A DNA stretch of 64,000 nt from the NCBI RefSeq assembly GCF_000420745.1, contig NZ_ATVN01000005.1:1-64000 (forward strand), in the 5' to 3' direction. Within the stretch, counting starts at the first letter, position 1, and every line of letters starts with the position of its first letter. Origin of the DNA: Pseudorhodobacter ferrugineus DSM 5888 (GTDB lineage Bacteria; Pseudomonadota; Alphaproteobacteria; Rhodobacterales; Rhodobacteraceae). Position numbers and translations under genes: made by a program. Shown piece by piece: positions 1 through 8,306 of this stretch. Under the pieces are notes generated by a model. It was given only the letters and a program-made list of their open reading frames with translations, was not told the origin of the DNA and did no database searches.

Positions 1-1
1 G

Positions 2-262
2 TTCAGTGCCTCTGGCGGTGCATTGCTCTTCCACCTTCTGAGCAAGCTGTATGAACGCACCAGCGTCATCATCACCACCAACCTGAGCTTCAGCGAATGG
101 GCCAGCGTGTTCGGCGATGCCAAGATGACCACCGCACTGCTCGATCGTCTTACCCATCGCTGCCACATCCTCGAGACTGGCAATGACAGCTACCGCTTCA
201 AGGCCAGCTCCGAAACAGCGAAGAAAAAGCGAAAGGAGGCAACAGCATTGACGCCATCATGA
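2..262 (+). CDS. istB: IS21 helper ATPase IstB, C-terminal fragment
   Basis: The reading frame is open from the first bases and ends at a TGA at 260-262, giving about 86 residues. The segment with [19 protein letters not shown] and [14 protein letters not shown] is the characteristic C-terminal part of IstB, the AAA+ helper that assists IstA in IS21 transposition (sensor I 'TTN' and the arginine-finger region 'LLDRL'). The Walker A and B motifs would lie upstream of the window. The C-terminus is Lys-rich (AKKKRKEA), as is common in IstB. The gene is cut only by the window edge, so the element may be intact. Confidence 0.9.
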   Translation, partial: FSASGGALLFHLLSKLYERTSVIITTNLSFSEWASVFGDAKMTTALLDRLTHRCHILETGNDSYRFKASSETAKKKRKEATALTPS

Positions 263-283
263 CATAGAGAACATAACTAATGG

Positions 284-1411
284 GTGGGTCAAATCGCGGT
301 GACAATGCCGGGTCAGTTCTCAGTGACAATCAACACCAACGTGTTTTCCCTGCACGCCGGTCGGTCCGAATCCACCTTGCGTGACCCGATTCGTGACTTG
401 ATCAAGGCGCAACGCGGCATGGTTGTGGCCACCACTTTTGCCTCTAACGTGGCGCGCCTCAAAACACTGGCCGATGCTGCCGTGGCCGCCGACCGGACCG
501 TGTGTTTCTTGGGCCGCTCGATGCGCCGTATGGTTTCGGCGGCGGAACAAGCGGGCGTGCTGAAAGGCCTGCCACGCACAGTCAGCCCTGAAGAGGCCCT
601 AGAGGTGCCGCGCGGCAATCTGATGCTGATCGTCACCGGCTCGCAAGGCGAACGGCGCGCCGCCTCGGCCCAGTTGTCGCGCGGGAAATATCTGGGGCTG
701 GAAATGAAAGAGGGCGATACGTTCCTGTTTTCGTCGAAAACCATTCCTGGCAACGAGCGCGGCGTAATCTCGGTGATGAACGCCTTTTCGGAAATGGGCG
801 TGAACATCGTCGATGACAGCGGCGGGCTTTACCACGTGTCCGGCCACGCCAACCGCCCCGATCTGGAAACGGTGCATAAGGTGCTGAACCCCGAAATCGT
901 GATCCCGATGCACGGCGAACACCGTCACCTGCGCGAACATGCCCGCATCGCGATGGCCGCTGGCCGCATGTCGGATGTGGTGACAAATGGCATGATGATC
1001 GACCTGACAGGCGACGCGCCAGTCGTGGCCGAATATATCGAGACAGGGCGCACCTATCTGGACGGTTCGGTCATGATCGGGTCCCGCGATGGTGTGGTCC
1101 GCGACCGTATTCGCATGTCGCTGAACGGTCATGTCATGGTCACGCTGCTGCTGGACGAGGCAGATGAACCCTTGGGCGATGCTTGGGTTGAGGTGAAAGG
1201 CCTGCCGGAAAAGGGCCGCACCGGCGCAGTGCTTGCCGATACGTTGGAAGCCGATTTGACCGAGTTCTTGGATAAGGCCGGTAAAAAAGTGCTGAAGGAT
1301 GACGCAAAGCTGGACGAAGCCGTGCGCCGCGTGGTGCGCCAGATTGCAATGGAAGAAATCGGCAAAAAGCCCGAGGTGACCGTGGTGGTCAGCCGTTTGA
1401 CTGACGGCTAA
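284..1411 (+). pseudogene. rnj: Ribonuclease J, 5'-truncated by the IS21 insertion
   Basis: From about 336 the frame encodes roughly 358 residues of the C-terminal part of RNase J, a metallo-beta-lactamase/beta-CASP endo- and 5'-3' exonuclease of mRNA and rRNA processing. Visible landmarks are NVFSLHAGRSE (the family usually has STNVF here), the beta-CASP block GMVVATTFASNVARL, and the motif SGHA...MHGEHRHLREHARIA. Full proteins are about 555 residues, so the N-terminal ~195 residues with the HxHxDH zinc site are missing from this side. The frame runs back into the IS as far as a GTG at 284, but I see no ribosome binding site there. Any product from this piece would lack the catalytic zinc ligands of the first domain. 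Confidence 0.85.
286..330 (+). repeat. IS21 tandem terminal repeats (two 21-bp copies)
   Basis: Two copies of GGGTCA-N7-GTGACAAT lie at 286-306 and 310-330 with a 24-bp period, inside the right end of the IS. IS21-type transposases bind such multiple repeats. They are followed within 5 bp by the element tip. Confidence 0.8.
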
Positions 1412-1433
1412 CGCTTTACCTTAAACATGAAAA

Positions 1434-1467
1434 AGGCGCGCAAGGGAAACCCTGCGCACCTTTTTTT
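1434..1467. terminator. Bidirectional rho-independent terminator
   Basis: A GC-rich stem (GGCGCGCAAGGG against CCCTGCGCACC, loop AAA) is flanked by AAAAA on the left and seven T on the right. It ends rnj on the plus strand and can serve the convergent helicase gene. A second AT-richer hairpin at about 1478-1512 (AACCTAGCGTT / AACGCCTAGGTT) sits against the helicase stop. Confidence 0.8.
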
Positions 1468-1513
1468 ATCTTTTAGAACCTAGCGTTAGGTCAAAACCCA
1501 ACGCCTAGGTTTG

Positions 1514-3178
1514 TTACGTTGCGCTTTCATCCGCAGCAACAATTTCAACCACGGCCGCGTCAACCCCATCATCGTCGTCATCCGGTGTGTTATCTTCGAT
1601 CTTAAAGCTGCGCAGAATGAAGTCTGGCACATGGTCGCCAAGCCCGACAACACGGTCATTCCCGCCCCGCCGATCATCGCGGCGCTCAGTATTGCGGTCG
1701 CCACGGCGCTCATCACTCTGCTCTTCGCGCCGACCGTCCCGACGATTGTCATTACGATCATCGCTGCGGGCATTCCGTCGGGGCTCGCTGCGCGCACGGT
1801 CTTCACTCGGTGGGCGGCGATATTCGGCTGCAGGCGTTGGTGCAATGGCAGCAACCGGGGCAGGGGGCGCAACTACGGCCTCAACCTGCGGCGCATCTAC
1901 CGCGTCTGCGTCAGCAACCGCTTCGGCCTTTGGCCCACGCGAACGGCTACGGCCACCACGGCTACGCTTTGGCTTTTCAACCTCTTCCTCTGCGGCAGCA
2001 GGCGCAGGGCGCTCGGTCTTTAGGGCGATTCCTTCGGGCAATTCGCCGCGCGGGACGGGCTTGCCAACCAGCTGCTCAATTGCAGAAAGATACTTCGCAT
2101 CCGACGGGACTGACAGCGTATACGCCTTGCCTTCACGTCCCGCCCGGCCCGTGCGACCAATCCGGTGCACGTAATCTTCGGGGTGGCTTGGCACGTCAAA
2201 GTTGAACACATGGCTCACGGCGGGAATGTCCAAACCGCGCGCGGCCACATCCGACGCCACCAGCAAATGTACAGACCCGTCGCGAAACCCGTCCAGCGTG
2301 CGGGTGCGTACCGATTGGTCCAGATCGCCGTGAATAGGGCTTGCGTTAAACCCGTGCTGTTTCAACGACTTGGCAACAACATCCACATCCATCTTGCGAT
2401 TGCAGAAAATAATCGCATTGGTGCAGCTTTCACCCTCGGCCCGAATGATCGCGCGCAAAACCTCACGCTTTTCGGCAAAGGTCCGGTCCTTGCGGCTCGG
2501 CTTTATCTCAATCAGCTTTTGCGTGATCGTGTCAGAGGTCGAGTTCTGACGCGCAACTTCGATCTTTACCGCACCCGACAGGAAGGTATTGGTGATCCGT
2601 TCAATTTCCGGTGCCATCGTCGCCGAATAGAAAAACGTCTGGCGGGTAAACGGCGTCAGGCTAAAGATTTTCTCGATATCGGGGATGAATCCCATATCCA
2701 GCATCCGGTCTGCCTCATCGACCACCATGATCTGCACGCCTTGCAACAGCAATTTGCCACGCTCGAAATGGTCCAGCAAACGGCCCGGTGTCGCGATCAG
2801 CACGTCAACGCCACGGTCGATCAGCTTGTCTTGCTCGCCAAAGGCCACGCCACCGATCAGCAGCGCTTTGGTCAGCTTGGTATGCTTGGCATAGGTTTCA
2901 AAATTCTCGGCCACTTGGGCGGCCAGTTCGCGTGTGGGTGCCAGCACCAAGCTGCGCGGCATCCGTGCGCGCGCACGGCCCTTGCTCAGCAAGGTAATCA
3001 TCGGCAGCACGAAACTTGCGGTTTTGCCGGTGCCGGTCTGGGCAATGCCCAACACGTCTTTGCCTTCCAGCGCATGCGGAATGGCTTGGGCCTGAATGGG
3101 GGTAGGGGTCTCATAGCCTGCTTCGGCCACAGCCTTAAGCACGCGGGGATCCAGCGCGAGGTCAGAAAATTTGGTCAT
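1514..3178 (-). CDS. rhlE: DEAD-box ATP-dependent RNA helicase, RhlE type
   Basis: A 554-residue SF2 RNA helicase likely to remodel RNA during ribosome assembly or mRNA decay. Motifs in order: the Q motif region (TPTPIQAQAIP, ~25-35), AQTGTGKT at 46-53, APTREL at ~79-84, TPGR at ~129-132, DEAD at 153-156, SAT at 184-186, then ARGLDIP and HRIGRTGRAG in the second RecA domain. The last ~160 residues are a disordered, Arg/Asp-rich tail with RRDDRR-type repeats, ending in an acidic stretch (DDDDDG), typical of RhlE-type proteins. The start is the ATG at 3178. It converges on the interrupted rnj, which is noteworthy because DEAD-box helicases and RNase J often act in the same RNA-decay machinery. 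Confidence 0.93.
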   Translation of the reverse strand: MTKFSDLALDPRVLKAVAEAGYETPTPIQAQAIPHALEGKDVLGIAQTGTGKTASFVLPMITLLSKGRARARMPRSLVLAPTRELAAQVAENFETYAKHTKLTKALLIGGVAFGEQDKLIDRGVDVLIATPGRLLDHFERGKLLLQGVQIMVVDEADRMLDMGFIPDIEKIFSLTPFTRQTFFYSATMAPEIERITNTFLSGAVKIEVARQNSTSDTITQKLIEIKPSRKDRTFAEKREVLRAIIRAEGESCTNAIIFCNRKMDVDVVAKSLKQHGFNASPIHGDLDQSVRTRTLDGFRDGSVHLLVASDVAARGLDIPAVSHVFNFDVPSHPEDYVHRIGRTGRAGREGKAYTLSVPSDAKYLSAIEQLVGKPVPRGELPEGIALKTERPAPAAAEEEVEKPKRSRGGRSRSRGPKAEAVADADAVDAPQVEAVVAPPAPVAAIAPTPAAEYRRPPSEDRARSEPRRNARSDDRNDNRRDGRREEQSDERRGDRNTERRDDRRGGNDRVVGLGDHVPDFILRSFKIEDNTPDDDDDGVDAAVVEIVAADESAT

Positions 3179-3296
3179 GTGCGTCCTGTGAATGCGGTAT
3201 CGGACCGCAAGGGTGGGATGGGACGCAAGTATTCCGGGCGCCCCGGCGTCTAAAGCCCGAAGGCTGATCAGGAGTTAGCCGTTATTGGTGATAACG

Positions 3297-4472
3297 TCAA
3301 GTTCCAGCCATTGTGGTCGCCTTATGCGTGGGCTTTTTCGCTGACAGCGCAGGGGCTTTTGATTTGACCGCAGATTTGGCCCGCGTATCCGCAGTGCTGC
3401 GTTTCGGGGTTGCCTCTGTGACACGTGCGGCAATCTTTTCGTCTTTCGGCTTCGCTGCCACTTCGGCCTTTGCCTTTTCCAACGCCACCTTGCGGTAATC
3501 AACCGCATTCGGGTGCTCTTTGCAAAACGTCCGGAACGCCCGCATGTCTGGTTCTTGCAGCATGGTGTAATAGCGCGCCAAATGTGTGAATATGGCCGCC
3601 TCGCGCAGTTCCATCAGCCGCCCGTCAGACGCTTTGTCCAGCGCCGCCATGCGCGCCTTTACCCGTGCCACAAACGGCTGCATGCTGTCGTCAATCTCAA
3701 AGTTCTTGTTCCGCATGGTCCAATAGCGGTGCCCGATTTCGCGGTTGCTTTGATGCGCCGACCCGCGTGCCGATTTCAGCATAAAGCTGGAAAGATCGCG
3801 CACAATGTAATGGTTGATCTGCGCAAATTTGCAGCCCCCTGGATCGTTCGAGTTAAAGTTTTTCAGCGCGTAGTCTTCCGGCGCAAGCCCGCTGCCATTG
3901 GTATAGCGGATCGTCTCTTCTGGCGTTTTAGGGCCGTTGGGGCGATGGATGCCGGGGCGTTCAAAAAGCGACGGGCGAAACATGCACTTATATGCGCCAA
4001 AATGGTCTGGCTCTCTCATCTGATAATTCGCCATGCGAAAGCGGTCTGTCACAAGCTGGTCGGTCAGCGTTTCATAGCCCGAATTGCCAAAAAGCCGCCA
4101 GTTCAGTTGAATACAATCGCTGTCGGGCAGCGCCTTCATCAAATCCTTGATCGTCCCGTCGCCGGTCTTGACCACCAAAAACTCGTCCAAATCCAAGGCC
4201 ATCGCCCAATCGCTTTCGGCGTATTGCGGCAAATTTCCACTGCGCGTATAGGCCCTGACCTGATGGCGGCCCGCAACGGCGCGGTTATAATAATATTCAA
4301 TCGCGCCGATATTGCGCAAAGCGACCAATGTCTGATGGGTCAGATCATCGCTATCATTCTGATAGATAACGATATCCGTGAACCCTACTTCAAGATGATG
4401 CGCGACCCATTCCAGAAAATAGGGCGCTTCGTTTTTGGCGGTTGCAATCAAAATGGCGCGTGGCTGTGTCAT
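3297..4472 (-). CDS. Glycosyltransferase family 2-like protein
   Basis: A 391-residue cytoplasmic protein that starts MTQPRAILIATAKNEAPYFLEWVAHH, the nucleotide-sugar entry of the Glyco_tranf_2_4 group. The metal-binding DxD equivalent is visible as ALDLDEF at about residue 91-97. Members transfer a sugar onto cell-surface polysaccharide or protein acceptors; the donor and acceptor cannot be told. The last ~75 residues are Lys/Ala-rich and probably disordered. It is preceded by the unknown gene at 4488-5291 with only a 15-bp gap, so the two are probably co-transcribed. Confidence 0.8.
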   Translation of the reverse strand: MTQPRAILIATAKNEAPYFLEWVAHHLEVGFTDIVIYQNDSDDLTHQTLVALRNIGAIEYYYNRAVAGRHQVRAYTRSGNLPQYAESDWAMALDLDEFLVVKTGDGTIKDLMKALPDSDCIQLNWRLFGNSGYETLTDQLVTDRFRMANYQMREPDHFGAYKCMFRPSLFERPGIHRPNGPKTPEETIRYTNGSGLAPEDYALKNFNSNDPGGCKFAQINHYIVRDLSSFMLKSARGSAHQSNREIGHRYWTMRNKNFEIDDSMQPFVARVKARMAALDKASDGRLMELREAAIFTHLARYYTMLQEPDMRAFRTFCKEHPNAVDYRKVALEKAKAEVAAKPKDEKIAARVTEATPKRSTADTRAKSAVKSKAPALSAKKPTHKATTMAGT

Positions 4473-4487
4473 TTGGCCTCTTTTCTT

Positions 4488-5291
4488 TTATGTGTTTCGC
4501 GCGGCTATTCGCGCGCGTTTTTTGTCGCGCATTGCGCTGATCCGGCGAAACAACCCGCCGGAATCTTGGTTCAATCTGTCCAGCAGCAGGCAGGCGAGCG
4601 GCCCCATCACCGGCTCGTCCATTGCGCGCTGCCACACGGGGGCCAGCAGGTTGATATCAAGCCCGCCCGATGCCAGCGAAAACGGTGTCATCTCCAGCGG
4701 CAAAACCGCATCAATCCGGCGCAAGCCGTACACCTCATCCGGCGCTTTGCCCGAATGCAACCGCTCAAATTCATAGAGTTTCATCATCGAAAACAGCATG
4801 CCCATCTCGCGCCCCAGCGCCTGCTCCGATGCGGTTGCCCCATGTTCACCAAAGGTAATCACGGCCGAAATGAGCCAGCGCGTGCTGAGGACCCCCAGCA
4901 AATAGGGTGACTGTTCGACCCATATTCTGCGAAACAGTGGGACGGCCTCGGCGGGAAAACGGCGTTTGCGCAGATGGGAAATCAAGAAGCCATGCAAAAA
5001 CACCAGTTCGGACTCGCCAACCATTTCAACCCGCAGTTCATGCTCTTTCGCGGCCCAGCGGCTTGCGGCTTGCGGCAAATCAGGGGGCATAACCACAGGT
5101 TTCATGACCAAAGCGGCCAAATCCACATCAATATCGGGCAAGCCTTCGCCTGCTTCGGGCCGCATCGGGCCACGCCGCTTGTCCCAATGGCCGATCAAGC
5201 TGTCCGGCGCCCCCACATATGTGGGCGGGGAAAGCGGCTTGGTCGTCTGCCTCACCATCAACTGCCTCGTTTGTTTTCTTTTTAGAAACAA
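4488..5291 (-). CDS. Hypothetical protein upstream of the glycosyltransferase
   Basis: 267 residues that I cannot assign to a named family. There is no signal peptide and no clear membrane segment. The middle part is hydrophobic and helical (ELVFLHGFLISHLRKRRFP, SPYLLGVLSTRWLISAVITFGEHG) and the C-terminus is basic (RDKKRARIAARNT). Its spacing of 15 bp from the glycosyltransferase suggests a shared role in surface polysaccharide or protein glycosylation; that is inference. The first ~35 codons overlap a 14-bp perfect palindrome (CCCACATATGTGGG, 5212-5225), so a later start is possible, although no better ATG stands out. Confidence 0.6.
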   Translation of the reverse strand: MFLKRKQTRQLMVRQTTKPLSPPTYVGAPDSLIGHWDKRRGPMRPEAGEGLPDIDVDLAALVMKPVVMPPDLPQAASRWAAKEHELRVEMVGESELVFLHGFLISHLRKRRFPAEAVPLFRRIWVEQSPYLLGVLSTRWLISAVITFGEHGATASEQALGREMGMLFSMMKLYEFERLHSGKAPDEVYGLRRIDAVLPLEMTPFSLASGGLDINLLAPVWQRAMDEPVMGPLACLLLDRLNQDSGGLFRRISAMRDKKRARIAARNT

Positions 5292-5356
5292 TGTGGCGGT
5301 ATATTGCGCAGCAGTCTACGGCATGATGTAAAATTTGGTAATCTTCTCAGCGGGTA

Positions 5357-5374
5357 CGTGGCCAATTGGCCACG
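5357..5374. repeat. 18-bp perfect palindrome 3' of prfC
   Basis: CGTGGCCAATTGGCCACG is self-complementary without a spacer and begins 5 bp beyond the prfC stop. In the transcript it could form a short terminator-like hairpin (the central AATT would be the loop), but no T-run follows. A DNA-binding dyad for the upstream region of the 4488-5291 gene is the alternative. Confidence 0.5.
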
Positions 5375-5378
5375 CAGG

Positions 5379-6986
5379 TCACGCCATCATTTCCTTGGTC
5401 GCGGTTAATTTCAGCGTGGGATAGTCGCGGATGATCCGGTCAATATCCCATTGCAGGCGCGTCAGGAACACCAAATCCCCATCACTATCGGTCGCGATAT
5501 GGCCTTTGTTGATGTTGGTGAATTTGTCCAACTCCGCCTTCGGCCCCTGCACCCAGCGGGCCGAGGTGAAATGCGATGGCTCGAACCGCACAGGCAAGGA
5601 ATATTCCTGTTCAATCCGGCTAGCCAGCACGTCAAACTGCAACGCGCCGACAACACCCACGATATAGCCCGACCCGATCATCGGCTTGAACACTTTCGCA
5701 GCCCCTTCTTCGGCAAATTGCAGCAGCGCCTTTTCAAGGTGCTTTGCCTTCATCGGGTCGCCCGCGCGCACGCCTTGCAACAGTTCCGGCGCAAAACTTG
5801 GGATGCCCGTGAACCGCAAATCCTCGCCCTCGGTCAGCGCATCGCCGATACGCAGCTGCCCGTGGTTCGGGATGCCAATAATATCCCCGGCCCAGGCCTC
5901 TTCGGCCAACTCGCGGTCGGCGGCCAAAAACAGCACAGGGCTGCTGATCGTCATCACCTTTTTGCTGCGCACATGGTTCAGCTTCATCCCGCGCTCAAAA
6001 TGCCCAGACGCAAGCCGCACAAACGCCACGCGGTCGCGGTGCTTGGGGTCCATATTGGCCTGCACTTTGAACACAACGCCGGTCACGGCCTGCTCTTCGG
6101 GTGCCACTTTGCGTGACGCTGTGGGCTGCGGTTGCGGCTCGGGCCCGAATTTCGCGATCCCGTCCATCAATTCTTTAACACCAAACGAGTTGATCGCAGA
6201 CCCAAACCAAATCGGCGTCATCGACCCGTTCAACAGCGCCTCGCGGTTCAGCGCGGGCAGCAAGGCCTTGGCCATTTCCAGCTCTTCGCGCAGTTTCGCC
6301 AACATCTCGGCGGGCACATGCTGCGCCAGCTTGGGGTCGTTCAACCCTTTAATCTCAATCGTTTCGGCCACGCGGTTCCGGTCGGCGCGGTCCATCAATT
6401 CCAATCGGTCGTTCAGAATGTCATAGCACCCCAGAAAGTCACGCCCCGACCCGATGGGCCAACTGGCAGGGGACACGTCAATCGCCAGATTTTCCTGAAT
6501 TTCGTCAATAATTTCAAATGTATCGCGGGCCTCACGGTCCATCTTGTTACAAAAGGTCAGGATCGGCAGGTCTCGCAACCGGCACACTTCAAACAGCTTT
6601 CGCGTCTGGCTTTCCACACCTTTCGCCCCGTCAATCACCATCACGGCGGCATCAACGGCGGTCAGCGTGCGGTAGGTATCTTCGGAAAAATCCGAGTGGC
6701 CGGGCGTGTCGACAAGGTTAAACCGGAACTCGCGGAAATCAAACGACATCGCGGATGCGGAAACCGAAATCCCGCGGTCTTGCTCCATCTTGATAAAATC
6801 CGACCGCGTGCGCCGCGCCTCACCCTTGGCGCGCACTTGGCCAGCCATCTGAATAGCCCCGCCAAACAACAGGAACTTTTCGGTCAGTGTGGTTTTACCG
6901 GCATCCGGATGTGCGATGATCGCAAAGGTCCGGCGGCGGGCGATTTCGGGCGGAAGGGGGGGGCGATTGTCCAACATAGGCGGCAC
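5379..6986 (-). CDS. prfC: Peptide chain release factor 3
   Basis: A 535-residue translational GTPase that recycles RF1/RF2 from the ribosome after peptide release. The G1 motif AHPDAGKTT lies near residue 26-34, followed by the switch region DRGISVSASAMSF, G3 DTPGHSDFSEDTYR and G4 CNKMDRE, then the RF3-specific C-terminal domains (GVVGALQFDVLASRIEQEY). Length matches the family (about 530). Two ATG codons lie at the start (residues 1 and 4). The Hint-domain gene lies 42 bp upstream on the same strand and may share its transcript. Confidence 0.96.
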   Translation of the reverse strand: MPPMLDNRPPLPPEIARRRTFAIIAHPDAGKTTLTEKFLLFGGAIQMAGQVRAKGEARRTRSDFIKMEQDRGISVSASAMSFDFREFRFNLVDTPGHSDFSEDTYRTLTAVDAAVMVIDGAKGVESQTRKLFEVCRLRDLPILTFCNKMDREARDTFEIIDEIQENLAIDVSPASWPIGSGRDFLGCYDILNDRLELMDRADRNRVAETIEIKGLNDPKLAQHVPAEMLAKLREELEMAKALLPALNREALLNGSMTPIWFGSAINSFGVKELMDGIAKFGPEPQPQPTASRKVAPEEQAVTGVVFKVQANMDPKHRDRVAFVRLASGHFERGMKLNHVRSKKVMTISSPVLFLAADRELAEEAWAGDIIGIPNHGQLRIGDALTEGEDLRFTGIPSFAPELLQGVRAGDPMKAKHLEKALLQFAEEGAAKVFKPMIGSGYIVGVVGALQFDVLASRIEQEYSLPVRFEPSHFTSARWVQGPKAELDKFTNINKGHIATDSDGDLVFLTRLQWDIDRIIRDYPTLKLTATKEMMA

Positions 6987-7028
6987 ATATCGGTAATTTC
7001 AGCGCTTCGCAACTGTCCGCAAGCGGCC

Positions 7029-8060
7029 CTAACGCCCGCCCTCACTGCGCTTTTGCCTGTCGAGGCCAAGCGCCCCCAAAACCTGCGCGCTGGCCTCGGT
7101 TCCAAAGTGCTGGCTTTGGCTAAGGCCTGGAAACCGCTTCTTAACCTCGGCGGCCAGATCGGGGGGCAGGCGTGACACAGTCGCCTCTGTCACCATCAGG
7201 CTTTCTGCGGGAATACCCTCGGCATAGATGATTTCATGCGCGTCAAAAACCAGGCTGTAATAGTCGACAAACCCGCCTTCGCGCAAAAACACGGTGTTGC
7301 CATTCACCAAATGCTTGGCCTGCACCAGAATTTCCGATTTTGGCACGCCATTCGCTTTGCGGCGTTGATACAGAAACATGCGGTGATGCTGGCTGACCAC
7401 CAAATCGCCCGCGTTGCCCATTACGCCCGCCGTAATCATCACCGGCGCATAGGCCCCGACCGCCCGCAAGGTCACATGACCGACCCAGCGCAAATCTTGC
7501 GGCCCGTGGTCACGCGTCAAAACGCGGTCGCCGGCGGCCAGATCCTCGATCGGGCGCTGCGTGCCATCGTCCAGCGTGATCATCGTGCCGCGCGCAAAGG
7601 AAATGCACAATAGGTCCATCAACCGCTCTTCCGGTTGCGGCTCTTCCATCTTGACCAAAGTATATTCGATTTGCGGGCCCATCGGTGACAGCGGCAAAAT
7701 GTAATAAGCCCCGTCAAGGCCGGCATTGGCCCAAACCCGCAGCGCCAGCATCTCCACTTTGTCACCGTCCGGTGCCATCATGGTGTAACGCGCCGCAATC
7801 GTGACCAATGCACCAGGGGTGCCCAACGCGCTCCCCTCAGCCACGGTCTGGGCGTCACCACCGCGCTGCAAAACCAGCTTTTGCGCCTCGACCCCCTGCG
7901 CCAGTTCGTAAATATCACCGAGGCAAGCGTCATCCAGCCCCGCCAACCCTTCATTAAGGTTAACCCCAATCGAAACAAACACATCATCCGAGGTGAAAAC
8001 CTGACAGATTTGTCTGGGCAGGGCGGATTGTTCAACGGTCGCTTGCACAATAAGATCCAT
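7029..8060 (-). CDS. Hint-domain protein (Hint_2 type)
   Basis: 343 residues. The C-terminal half carries a Hint/intein-like fold: CISFARGTMITLDDG at about 150 gives the nucleophilic Cys after which such domains self-cleave, followed by PIEDLAAGDRVLTRDHGPQDLRWVG and LVVSQHHRMFLYQRR. These blocks define the Hint_2 proteins abundant in Rhodobacterales. The N-terminal ~140 residues are unlike anything I recognise and have no signal peptide. Function is unknown; roles in protein autoprocessing or surface proteins have been suggested for the family. The promoter side carries a perfect 8-bp-arm palindrome 23 bp before the start. Confidence 0.85.
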   Translation of the reverse strand: MDLIVQATVEQSALPRQICQVFTSDDVFVSIGVNLNEGLAGLDDACLGDIYELAQGVEAQKLVLQRGGDAQTVAEGSALGTPGALVTIAARYTMMAPDGDKVEMLALRVWANAGLDGAYYILPLSPMGPQIEYTLVKMEEPQPEERLMDLLCISFARGTMITLDDGTQRPIEDLAAGDRVLTRDHGPQDLRWVGHVTLRAVGAYAPVMITAGVMGNAGDLVVSQHHRMFLYQRRKANGVPKSEILVQAKHLVNGNTVFLREGGFVDYYSLVFDAHEIIYAEGIPAESLMVTEATVSRLPPDLAAEVKKRFPGLSQSQHFGTEASAQVLGALGLDRQKRSEGGR

Positions 8061-8082
8061 TTTTCACTAAATACATAGGTGG

Positions 8083-8103
8083 TGGAATATGCCCGATATT
8101 CCA
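8083..8103. promoter_or_regulatory. Palindromic operator candidate upstream of the Hint gene
   Basis: TGGAATAT-GCCCG-ATATTCCA: perfect 8-bp arms around a 5-bp spacer, 23 bp before the Hint gene ATG (minus strand). Geometry fits a dimeric repressor site. No regulator gene is adjacent. Confidence 0.5.
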
Positions 8104-8165
8104 GAACAGAACCTTATCAAATCCTTAATTTTTTCACCAGCTTACGATTTTATCGCACTATTAGC

Positions 8166-8202
8166 GCGAAACAACACCTCAGGTCTGTGCGCATTGTTTC
8201 GC
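8166..8202. repeat. Perfect 9-bp inverted repeat in the Hint/SDR divergent region
   Basis: GCGAAACAA (8166-8174) and TTGTTTCGC (8194-8202) are perfect reverse complements separated by 19 bp. The 246-bp region 8061-8306 between the divergent genes otherwise holds AT-rich sequence and no open gene I can support. Confidence 0.45.
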
Positions 8203-8306
8203 ACTCTCGCGAAAAACCAGCTGCTCGGCGAATCGCGCCTGCCCACTTTCCCTTGGCTCCTCTGCCTGCTACCTCTGTTTCAGAAATAACACCAAGGGGC
8301 GAAAAC

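Larger units (their letters stand above)
1..335 (+). mobile_element. IS21-family insertion sequence, right end (partial)
   Basis: This is the right-hand end of an IS21-family element; the rest lies left of the window. It holds the 3' end of istB followed by about 70 bp of terminal sequence with two tandem copies of a GGGTCA...GTGACAAT repeat, the multiple terminal repeat layout typical of IS21. The tip reads GTGACAATCAACA, the reverse complement of the TGTTGATTGTCAC start seen in this family. At about 335 the sequence changes abruptly to RNase J coding sequence. The exact last base is uncertain by one or two bases because the target duplication partner is outside the window. Confidence 0.85.

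Noticed and set aside
2165-3253. 362-codon plus-strand frame opposite the helicase
   Set aside because: Shadow frame rich in His/Arg/Gln; the helicase on the other strand has all motifs.
8079-8306. 76-codon extension of the SDR frame
   Set aside because: AT-rich non-coding sequence with inverted repeats; the ribosome site and fold begin at 8307.
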